The notes below the pieces were generated by a model, which had not been told where the DNA came from, searched no databases, and was given only the letters and a program-made list of their open reading frames with translations. A stretch of DNA of 64,000 nucleotides from Cyrtodaria siliqua. Its lineage: Eukaryota > Mollusca > Bivalvia > Adapedonta > Hiatellidae. The translations under genes and the position numbers were made by a program. Location of the stretch: assembly GCA_037043455.1 (NCBI GenBank), contig JAWPHD010000286.1:457227-521226 (forward strand), in the 5' to 3' direction. This document shows positions 12,660-22,500 of the stretch, in pieces (positions within the stretch are counted from its first letter, which is position 1; the number at the start of each line of letters is the position of its first letter).

Positions 12660-12725
12660 AGAAAGAAATTCCTCCAGAGAGATTTGAACCCACGACCCCT
12701 GGGGTTTCCAGTGTACATTACCAAA
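12660..12725 (-). repeat. tRNA-like SINE fragment
   Basis: On the minus strand GTCGTGGGTTCAAATCTC resembles a pol III B box, with a diverged A-box region upstream and an A/T-rich tail. It does not fold as a full tRNA, so it is taken as a SINE remnant. Confidence 0.45.
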
Positions 12726-13290
12726 TATTGAAGAAGGGCCATAACCATGTATTTACCTTTCCTAGTATTTTTTCATTAACAAAAATAAAGTCATCAATAA
12801 TAATAATAAAAATGTTTTGCCTACCTACCCTATTTTTTTTTGAAGCCGTTGGCGGAAACAAACCATTTTTTTTTGGCCTAAAGACCGAGTTGATCACCTA
12901 CCAGAATGCATTGGTATGTCTCATTTCTGGTCACTGATTGGTCAGTTTTTTTTATGAGGCTCTATCAAAATTATGAATTTATAAAAAAATGTTTTTATAA
13001 TATACTGTATTCTATACCTGTTGTAAGCGATTTTCATCTAAGCAGGGATGGAAACTAACGGTTGCCCGTTCGCCCGGGACGACTAAATTTCAAGCTGGGC
13101 GAGTAGATTTCATAAGTCGGTAGTCCGCCCGGGCGACTAGCTTTTTCGACAAGCTAAAGTCGATTTCCTCGGTATTATTCGTCAATGCGGGACGAATAAC
13201 ATTGCAGTAGAAAACAACAACACAGAAAATATTTCTTACACAGTTTATTAAGCGATTAAATGCAGTAAATAGTCGCAACTCTGTTTATTC

Positions 13291-13942
13291 AGGGGAGACT
13301 CCTTAGTTTCGAATGAATGTCCATGGGGAATTTCTTATAAAACAGAAATCTAAGAGATTAAAAGCCATGTACAGGCTAGACAATAAAAAAGAAATCCACA
13401 AATGTGGTGTTTTTGACTTAGTATGACATAATAGTTAATTTTGGTGTAAATAAAGTTTTTGTACTGTGACCGGTATAGAGTCTGTAAACAGAAACTAGTA
13501 ACTGGTGGCTATGTTGTAAATGGTAGCTTTACTTGATCAATACATTCATCTCTCCATTCGACATAAGATTACGGAAAAAAAAGCCGGATAAGGTATGTAG
13601 AAATAGCATTTTTATGACAATTTGGAGTGTTTGTCATTCAATTATGGATGTGTTATATCTCAAATAAGGGACAGGTATATGCTGCCGTGTCTCTATAAAT
13701 GTCATGTTTTCCTTTTTTTGAGTGCTAAGTGGGTGGGGTAAATGAATTGTATTTGTTGGCAGAGAAACTGACTTTGTTGCTTTCTAGCATGTATTTGCTA
13801 TATTTTGAGAGGAAATTATATGGTCTTTCAGGAATAGGGCATGTTTGTTAGTTCTGAAAAATAGAATTCAAGTTATTTAACCTAATTAGTGTACATGTCT
13901 GAAAATAGTCTGAATTTCAAAGAAAACTGTAGATTCCGACCT
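13291..13942 (+). repeat. Direct repeat, left copy (empty site for the LINE)
   Basis: Nearly identical to 16733-17733 once the 359-bp insert there is removed; only about three mismatches were noticed by eye. It is uninterrupted at the point (13906/13907) where the right copy holds the LINE fragment, so it preserves the pre-insertion site. Confidence 0.9.
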
Positions 13943-14284
13943 TTAGGAAAATATGCATAGTACCGATTATACACAATTTCAGGTTTAGAACACAGGTTGT
14001 AGTGCGTTTTGATATTTTCAACACAAAATTGCTCAGAAATCATCAAAATATTGCGACATTTTCCATTTTGAGATATCGACACATATTGCCAAGGGAAGTA
14101 ACACTTGCGGGTAAAAATAGACCATCTCAGTTTTTTTGTTATTTTTCCAATGACTGAATGTGAATTTGCACACATTTTTCAATTTTATTTTTGTAGAAAC
14201 TATAATTGGAGCCTGTAAATTGTATTTAACTGTTCATTTAAGAATGCATTAATGTAGGAGAATAGGTTTCCATATAAGATACCT

Positions 14285-15060
14285 TGAACTATCAGACAGA
14301 CCCAATAATAAATTGCACTCTGCTATGACCAACTCTGATCAGACATGCAAAATCAGACTTACTGGAATAACAGTATTAGACGCGCATCAGACTTACAATA
14401 TTCAGACTCTTGAATATCAGCCCTACAATATCTGATGCATATCAGACTCATATCAGCCAAAAAATTCAGACCCATATCAGACCTACAATATCAGACACAA
14501 AAACTATTATTGTGTACATATAGGTCTGCATCTCACTGGTATGTTCTAGGTCAGACTCTGATACTTTAAGTCTTATAACTATGAGTGATAGCGTAAGTTT
14601 GATGTAATTGTAGGTCTGACATGAGTCTGAAAGTGTAGGTCTGTCTGACATGCATTAAATAGTGAAAGTCTGAATTGAGTTTGATATTTTGGATAGATCT
14701 GGAATGAGTCTGTCCGACATTCAATGTGCATATATTGCCCATACAATATCAGACTGATATCAGACCTACAATATAAGACCCATGTCAGACCCACCTTATC
14801 AGACCCATGTCAGACCTACACTACTAGATACACTCATAGCAGACCCATGTCAGACACTCATATCAGACCTTTTATATCAGACTCATGTCAGACCTTAAAT
14901 ACTGGGTGTGCCTCCAGCATACAAAATATCGTTGGTTGGTCGGTCTGATCTGAGTCGTAACTATTTAAAGTTTTGATATGATAGTGTAAGTAAGTTCTTA
15001 GTTAAGGTCTGGTATAATAAGTCTGGTAGTGTAGGTTTGAGCCATGTCTGGTATGCTACC
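14285..15060. repeat. CAGAC/GTCTG degenerate repeat array in alternating orientation
   Basis: ATCAGACCCATGTCAGACCT-like words cluster at about 14290-14500 and 14745-14900. Their complement, GTCTGA, clusters at about 14520-14720 and 14940-15055. The alternation gives the block an inverted-repeat character. No protein is supported. Confidence 0.65.
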
Positions 15061-15164
15061 TACTTTTCAGTTCATACTGCACTAAAACTATCTGGATGTT
15101 TTTGTGCATACCATTTCATTTTTTACTTTATTTTTAATTCGCAGTCTGCATAACCATAGCTGCA

Positions 15165-15548
15165 GTGACCGTTATGTCTATTATTTTCTCTACAATTTTA
15201 ACTGAAATGGAAATATTCAATTTCGAGTTTAAATTAAAAAACTTCGTAATCACCGATTCATGTCATATTTGGGGTGGCAGCAAAAACAAAGATGGCTATG
15301 GTGTTATCCGCGTTACTTTTCGTGGTCACCGAAAATGGGTAACTGTTCATAGGCTGATGTTCTACATATCATCATAATGTGAACAGTTACCCAGCCATCT
15401 GCATGTGTCACATAGGTGTCACCAAAAACTTTGCATTAATGTTAAGCATTTAAGTTTGGAAACTTGTTTAGTAAATAATCAGCGGTCAGTTTGTAGAAAT
15501 GAAGGCATTTGTAATGGTCACCGTGGCTATAGGCCGTGCCTTCTATGA
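15165..15548 (+). pseudogene. Broken His-Me (HNH-like) homing-endonuclease zinc-loop protein
   Basis: One frame, interrupted only by TAA at 15375-15377, carries the pattern of the zinc-binding-loop region of His-Me finger homing endonucleases. The first half has CHIWGGSKNKDGYG and VTVHRLMF. After the stop the same frame continues with VSHRCHQKLCINVKHLSLE, then VNNQRSVC and CNGHRGYR, and ends at TGA 15546-15548. Family features visible are the Cys/His pairs (CHIW, SHRCH, LC) and the catalytic-type H-x-C-H-x-x-x-C spacing. A single nonsense codon and no frameshift suggest recent inactivation, or a stop polymorphism. It lies inside the 5.3-kb TIR element, tail to tail with the transposase fragment. 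The assignment is by motif recognition. Confidence 0.7.
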
Positions 15549-16291
15549 GAATGGGTAATTATTATGTTGATATGTTAAAACAAAGGCATGTTTAAATTTT
15601 AAATATTTGGATTTATTCCAGTTATGTTCATGATTGTTAGATGTTACAGTTTCATAAAAGTTAGTGTTTAAAAGTTTCCTGTTACTTCGTCGTTTGCGGG
15701 ATATATAACGGTTGTGCTTGTATTGGACTGTTTCCAACAGCTGTGTGCGATACTTACTCAACCGATCGCGTTGAGCAATGTGCATTGTGAAAGGGTCTGC
15801 CATCGCATATTTCAATCCAGCCTTTTTAGCTAACAATTGGGCAGACTTGCCTGTTCCATGTTTTTTGGTGCATACGTAAACACTCGACTGTTTAAATGTT
15901 CACACTTGTTTGTAGTGTAGAGTTTGGAAATGCGACCCAACATTTCTCCTGAAAATACTGTATCAAGTACCCGTTTGATGTTTTTATGGTCTTCCTTTGA
16001 AATATTTCTGTGTTTGCCATATGGCAAAAAGTTGGTGGAATAGCTGGCAAGATGGGCATGACACACTGTTGAATATATTCTGCACTGGGCATGAATGTTG
16101 CTAAAGCAGGGCAGTATAGTGTTTATTGCTGCCCTGCCCTTTTCGACAAACTGCTTCTCGGATACACTATTTTTTTTTAAATGCGTCAGTTCAAGCCTTA
16201 CGCGCGCCCGAACGCATGATGCAAGTTTTTGGGAAAATATGACCTTGTCGACTTTGTCGTGTCTGGTATAGATTGCCTCAATGTTTGACAA
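15543..16291 (-). pseudogene. Mutator-like transposase C-terminal fragment, frameshifted
   Basis: Two overlapping minus-strand frames join through one frameshift near 15850. The upstream frame contains FLPYGKHRNISKEDHKN, SKLYTTNKCEHLNSRV and FTYAPKNMEQ. The downstream frame continues with GKSAQLLAKKAGLKYAM, RDRLSKYR and RKRRSNRKL. The LPYGK, TNKCE-N-R and APKN landmarks resemble the Mutator-like transposase domain common in molluscan genomes, followed by its usual basic C-terminus. The N-terminal catalytic part was not found. It is read as a dead transposase relict; the family call rests on motif memory and is moderate. Confidence 0.55.
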
Positions 16292-16732
16292 AAAATCTGC
16301 ACTATGTCACATGCTATACTGGCGTTGCTAGGCAAGGGTGAAGTTGTTGCTATGCATCATGGCGTTGTTGCTATGTAGGCTAAGGGAGACTACTCTAGAT
16401 AAGTTCTGAAGCAGGTTCTTTATATTTTGAGTTCAGGAATAAATGATTTTTCTGTACCCTGAATACTATGTAGGTAAAGTACTCAAAAGTACATTTACAA
16501 CACATATACCAACTTAATTTTGATTCTAAGAAGAGGAAAAAAAGAACAAAAAATACTGATAAATATGTAACTTTTCAGGAATTATAGTGCCAAGTTTAAG
16601 AAGCTCTGAAATGCCTAAATTCCATCGCATTGGCACAGCTGACGTATCAAAATGCTCGAAATAACTGGAATAAGTGATTTAAAAGTAACAAATAAAAATT
16701 TGAAAAAATATTTTTGCCCTTAAGGGGAGACT

Positions 16733-17733
16733 CCTTAGTTTCGAATGAATGTCCATGGGGAATTTCTTATAAAACAGAAATCTAAGAGATTAAAAGCCAT
16801 GTACAGGCTAGACAATAAAAAAGACATCCACAAATGTGGTGTTTTTGACTTAGTATGACATAATAGTTAATTTTGAGGTAAATAAAGTTTTTGTACTGTG
16901 ACCGGTATAGAGTCTGTAAACAGAAACTAGTAACTGGTGGCTATGTTGTAAATGGTAGCTTTACTTGATCAATACATTCATCTCTCCATTCGACATAAGA
17001 TTACGGAAAAAAAAGCCGGATAAGGTATGTAGAAATAGCATTTTTATGACAATTTGGAGTGTTTGTCATTCAATTATGGATGTGTTATATCTCAAATAAG
17101 GGACAGGTATATGCTGCCGTGTCTCTATAAATGTCATGTTTTCCTTTTTTTGAGTGCTAAGTGGGTGGGGTAAATGAATTGTATTTGTTGGCAGAGAAAC
17201 TGACTTTGTTGCTTTCTAGCATGTATTTGCTATATTTTGAGAGGAAATTATATGGTCTTTCAGGAATAGGGCATGTTTGTTAGTTCTGAAAAATAGAATT
17301 CAAGTTATTTAACCTAATTAGTGTACATGTCTGAAAATTGGAACAGGCTGCCAGTAGATGTTGTCATGCTCCCCGATTTGGATGCATTCAAACGGGAAGT
17401 ATGCAAGATCAACCACCCTATGCCTTACTAAGTGTGAGCATATATGTTTTTAAACAAATTTTAAATTTTTGTATTTAAATGTTTATTTTAAATTTTTGAC
17501 TTTGAATTTAAGTCTTTGGCACTAACAACTTAACATTCACTTTCCCCTAAGGACACATATATGCTCACCACACAAATTTGTAAATGTCTTATTTTACTAG
17601 TAGGATGCTATATCTTTTAACTTTTAATGCACAGACGCGCAGCTGCATAGGTCACTCGAAAGAGGTTGATGCAGGATATATAGATAGATAGATAGATAGT
17701 CTGAATTTCAAAGAAAACTGTAGATTCCGACCT
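16733..17733 (+). repeat. Direct repeat, right copy with LINE insertion
   Basis: Second copy of 13291-13942. It is continuous with the left copy except for the insert at 17339-17697; after that the shared sequence resumes (AGTCTGAATTTCAAAG) and ends near 17733. Confidence 0.9.
17339..17697 (+). mobile_element. 5'-truncated non-LTR retrotransposon 3' end
   Basis: The insert begins in frame with WNRLPVDVVMLPDLDAF and stops at TAA 17429-17431 after 30 codons. This is the typical C-terminus of LINE reverse-transcriptase ORFs (the WN-LP-VV---F motif). About 265 bp of 3' UTR and a GATA-repeat tail follow. Its limits are exact because the empty site is preserved in the left direct repeat. The clade was not assigned. 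Confidence 0.85.
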
Positions 17734-18349
17734 CAACGATAAAATGCAATTTAAGTCAACCGGATATTGGGAAATTGACGCATTTCCGTTTTGGGCCATT
17801 CTAAAATGCGGCTCCCGTTCTAATTTCACGGAGCGCGAACGTTACAGTATGTTATACAAATAACACTTTCACGGGGGAATCTTAAGGGCACTAGTCAGCT
17901 TTTAGTTGACTGGGGCCAGGGCCTTCAGGAAGGTGAATTGCAAAAAGTATGCTGTTTTCCTGTATTGTAGTTTAACATTTTCTAATATATATAAAAAAAA
18001 AATCAATTTTTTTTAAGAGGGGAATTTTTCACAGGAAAAGGGTGGAATATATACCATGCCAGAGTAACTGTAATGGCCATGATCAGACTAGTGAACTATA
18101 GAATATAAATATGCCTACCTACTGACCCTAGAGCTTGCAATAGGAAACACACCTATTTTTTTGTTTGGCCAAAATAAAGTAAATTTGTTAAAATCATGTT
18201 TGTTAATGTGTTTGTTAGTGTGTCGAAAAGAAAAATCCAGAAAATCTGGGCTCATAAATTTTCAGCTGGGCAACCAAAATCCAGAAGATGGTTGCCCGTT
18301 TGGGCAACCAAGCTTTAAAAGTTAGTTTCCATCCCTGTCTAAGGTACTT

Positions 18350-18520
18350 CTTGATTGTCTTCCTTGGTAGAATCAGTACTAAGGAATGCAGATAAAGTGT
18401 CTTGCTCAGGGACACAAACATAATATATGGTTGTGGTGGGGATCGAACCCATGACTTTCGGATCAAGGGTCCAATGCTCCACCACAGTGCTCTATGTTTT
18501 TGGCAAGTCATCTCAGGGTA
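18350..18520 (-). repeat. tRNA-derived SINE (minus)
   Basis: On the minus strand an A-box-like GGTGGAGCATTGGACC is followed by the B box GGGTTCGATCCCC at tRNA-like spacing. The acceptor arm is imperfect. It directly follows the right end of the 5.3-kb element. Confidence 0.7.
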
Positions 18521-18563
18521 CAAGCGCCCTGGGAAGAGAAGTTTCTGATATGGCAAAGAACGA

Positions 18564-18935
18564 GCTGCAGTGGACGAGTGGTTAGCATACTTTACTCTCG
18601 TCCCAGAAGTCACGGGTTCGATTCCCGGTGGGGTCACGTCCCAGGTTTTTAAAACGCACTCGCGCAGTATATTACTCGGGCGCTCATGCAGTATATTACT
18701 CGGGCAAGGTATTGTGAAAGTATGCCATCCTTCGGAGGGGATGTAAAGCCGTTGGTCCCGTTTGCAGGGAGAGCAATACCCTGTGCACATTAAAGATCAC
18801 GCTAAACTTCAGTGTTAATCAGTGATACATACAGCCCATAAATCCTTCCTCGGAAAAGAGGCTGACGTGATAATCAAAACTGATTGTGTGCAGTATCAGT
18901 ATATAGAAAGAAAGATAGAAAGAAAGGAAAACGTG
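18564..18935 (+). repeat. tRNA-derived SINE (plus) with GAAA tail
   Basis: A box TGGACGAGTGGTTAGC (18571-18586) and B box GGGTTCGATTCCC (18614-18626) are followed by a body containing CCTTCGGAGGGGATGTAAAG and a (GAAA/GATA)n tail near 18900-18935. This is head-body-tail SINE organisation, not a tRNA gene. Confidence 0.8.
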
Positions 18936-19418
18936 AAAATGAATGAAAACTTTTCCTTCATTTGGGTAAAACTTCTCCCTGAAAATGGGACCTGGTTTTA
19001 GCCCTGCTGTCGTCGAACCATCGTATAAACCGTTTGTTTCTTAGGACCTTTTGGAAGCATTTCCCTGTCTGGTGGTACACCACTACTGTAGCGTACATGT
19101 TGCGTAAATAAAAGACCGACTTTTATAGGCTCATTTTGATGTTTTTTTTAATTTTCTGGTATTGACTTTCGACTCCGATTTGAATTTACAAAATTGTCTT
19201 CTTTTTTTAAATAGAATTAATTCATTAGATATCGAAAAAGTGCTTGCATGACAAAAGTAAAAAAAAAAAAGTTCACTATTTTGTCAAAAAATAAACAGAT
19301 TAAGGTCATTCTGATTGTTTGTTGATCAACCAAGAAGTAATTTTTCATAAGTCTGGTCATTCTCATTTCAGAAACTTGCAGAATTAAAATAACAGAGTAT
19401 ATTCAAAGAATAATCAAG
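18936..19418. other. Upstream flank of the MsrA gene
   Basis: No coding exon was seen. A splice-acceptor-like TCTCATTTCAG ends at 19371, 47 bases before the chosen ATG, so the first coding exon may start there after a non-coding upstream exon. Confidence 0.4.
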
Positions 19419-19561
19419 ATGCCAGGAAGTGTACAGAGGGCAACTTTTGCGCTTAGCTGATTTTGGTTCCCCGAGGCACATTTTGGTTGTGCCCCGGGGG
19501 CGATCAGGACTCGTGTTGGCTTCTCAGGAGGATCGACTGTTAATCCTACATACAGGAAAAT
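19419..19561 (+). CDS. MSRA: MsrA exon 1 (contains Sec TGA)
   Basis: ATG at 19419-19421 has A at -3. The TGA at 19458-19460 sits exactly where the catalytic cysteine codon is expected and is followed by TTT TGG (Phe-Trp). The frame then stays open through the Gly-Gly and NPTY motifs to the donor AT|GTAAGC. An upstream coding exon cannot be excluded because the frame is open back to the 19371 acceptor-like site. Confidence 0.88.
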
Positions 19562-22500
19562 GTAAGCAGATCAATTATATGAACGTGTATAATGCTAGAC
19601 TTAACATTTTAATTTTTACTCTTTTATTATTACACAGCCAGGGCATGCATAGTTCTGTAAAGTCAAACATCAACTTAGTAAATTCATTATTTATTAAAAC
19701 ATAAAAAAAAAATAGCATCGAAAATGGATGGTTATATTTCCGAAGTTCAATAGGCGTATAGTATTCATATATGGGGGTATATACTGGATAAATAGATCAT
19801 GGATTTAATACAGAAGAATGGTGCCTTCTTTATGTAGTTACTATAGTTGTACATGTAACTCTTCAATATTAATAGGCAAAGTTACAGAGAAATTAATCAC
19901 TTGATGATAACCAATTTAAATAAAAAAACAAGCATACAGATAAAGTAAACAAATGAAGGACTTAGTTGGTCCCTTTCTTATAACACCCCATGTGGTTCCC
20001 AGACAAGAAATGGGCCAACTTATCCTGACAGAGGGGTAAAATCCCCCAGAATTCATGTTCATTGTGACATTACATCGAGGGGATTTGGCCGTTTTTGGGG
20101 CCGAACTTACAAGTTTCCCAGCCCAAAATATAGAATTTGCATTTCATTAACTGTATGTAACTGTAACTTTAAAGGATTTTTATATGACCTTAGTTTACCA
20201 CTCACTGACTTTTGACCAATATACATTGATATCAACCAGTTTGTCAAGACATACAATGTAGTAACAACACTTAGACACCATGCCCAGTAGTAGGCTCTTG
20301 TGAAATAACTTATTATAAGGGAATTAAGTAATACATACTACAGTGAACTATATTACTGGTTGTCTCCCTTGAGCTATGTGGTTACACAGGAATTCAGGAG
20401 AATTTTTACTTTCCAAAATAGTTACCTACCCCCACCAAGGTGTATAATACACTATTCCATTTTTTGGGAGTTAAATTGAGGTTTGAAGTAGCATCTGAAA
20501 CAGTACAGAAATCACGAAGACCTTTATTAAAGGGGGTGGGGGATTTTACCCCTCTGCCTGGATAAGCAATGGTACTATGCTTGCCCGGGAACTGGACGGG
20601 GCTCCATTTTGGGAATGGGAAGGGTTTAATCTAATGTTGTTATAACTTGGTAACACGGCCAACCTTTTGACATTATCATATTTCTTATTGTATATATGTT
20701 AAAACTTATTAGGCCAAAAATAAAATTATGTTTGTTTCCCCTTCCCGACCGACCCACCGAAATTGCCGCGACCCAAATTATTTTTTCGACACTGGCGAAT
20801 TTTTTTTTTTTTTTTTTTTGTCTTAAATGTGTCTTATAGGTAGCATGTAATCCAGTTTTGATCTCAAATAAAAGAAATGAAATAAAAAAAATATTTTACC
20901 TACCTACCTACCCAACCCTTTTTTGCATGGGTCGGGAAGGGGAAACAAACATAATTTTATTTTTGGCCTTACATATGTTTACCAACATATTTAAAATATT
21001 GTCAAAAAAAAGTTTTTAAAGTAAAGGTTGCATTAAGACATTTTTCTCTGTACAGAGGAGATCATACCGAGACAGTAGACATCGAGTTTGATCCACAGGT
21101 TACTTCATATGAGACACTGCTAAACTGTTTCTGGAAATGGCACAACCCATCCAGCAGCCACAACAGGCAGTACATGTCAGCCATCTTCTACCATAATGAC
21201 GAGCAGAAACATCTCGCAGAGAAAACAAAAGCGGAACATCAGAAAGACATGGTTCGCCCAATTGTAACAACCATAACACAGGCTTTGCCGTTCTATGATG
21301 CGGAAAAGTAAGAATTCTGATGTACATGTACCGGTATTCAATTTTGTGAAATCATTAGTTATTGTCTAGCGTTCAATAATCCATTGTGACTGCCACTACG
21401 CCACTGACTGGCTGGCAAGAGCACCAAGATTTGTGACTACAACTAATTTAGTTATGCGAGCAGAAAATATCATGCTTATAGTAAATAACAGCTAAAAGGA
21501 GCCATCACACTATATTTTATATGCATTTTCCACCTTTTTGCTCTAATGGGGCGATTTTTGCTTTAATATGAACATTGCAAGGATTGTTTCATATTTCCTT
21601 TAAGAATCTACTGATTATTTAGATATGTTTATGCTTTCTTGTAGAAAATGTAGAGAATTTAAGTATCCTATTATACCGAGCAAAAATAAAAAGTACTCAT
21701 TTTTCTTTCCCTTATATATAAAGACTGCAAAACAGGAAATAATAAATGATATTACTTTGTATATAGAATAATTAGATCGACCACCACCAATAATCCAAAC
21801 AAAAGATATCATGCTTTATTTGTAAATAGTTTTATTTTTATACATTTACATTAATTTTTAATTAGTACTTCATTTCTTCATCTTTCATCAGTTTTTGCGC
21901 ACAATATGAACTATTTATGTGTCGACGGGCCGTAAAACACCATTCATTCATTCATTGAAAAGTTCAGTACAGAAGGGAGTTATCCCCCTTTTTCTTAAAC
22001 TATGCATTTGTGGTAAAAACACTTAAAATCTACAAACATTTGTTGAAGACAATATTCTACGTTGCTTTTGATAAAAATCACAGAAAAACAGAACTGATTG
22101 TGTTGGTAGCAGCTTTTGATTATTAAAAATAAGGTTTCCATAGCATCCATTAAAGAGTATTGCTTGGCAAAATTTGAAACTGTTTAAAGGAATATTTAGT
22201 ACTCAGTGATACGTGCTTAAAAACATCAAACATTGTTTAATTAAAGCGCTGTTTAAGCTGTCTTACGCCCTCAAAAACTGGCCTATGGGAATATCAGCAA
22301 AAAAGTGGGTACTTATTTTTTGTGAATATATATTTAATTGCAAACAAAAAAATCATTTACTTTCAGTTACCACCAAAAGTTCATTCTACGGCAGCACGCA
22401 AAGGTCATGAACAAATTGTCCCTGAGCGACTCTGAATTAATCACATCTACAACAGCTTGTAGGCTCAATGGGTACTTGTCCGAGTATGGTACTGAAGAGG

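Larger units (their letters stand above)
13043..18337. mobile_element. 5.3-kb TIR transposon with TCTAAG target duplication
   Basis: The element starts CAGGGATGGAAACTAAC and ends with the exact reverse complement of those 17 bases. TCTAAG lies directly outside both ends (13037-13042 and 18338-18343). TTGCCCGTT-type subterminal motifs occur near both ends. The CAGGG start recalls hAT elements, but their target duplication is usually 8 bp, so the superfamily is left open. Inside are a 650-bp direct repeat, a CAGAC-rich array, a broken His-Me endonuclease gene, a broken Mutator-like transposase fragment and a LINE 3' end. The interior is therefore a composite of nested events. Confidence 0.75.

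Noticed and set aside
18571..18640. Possible tRNA gene
   Set aside because: A and B boxes are good, but the acceptor stem does not pair and a SINE body and GAAA tail follow.
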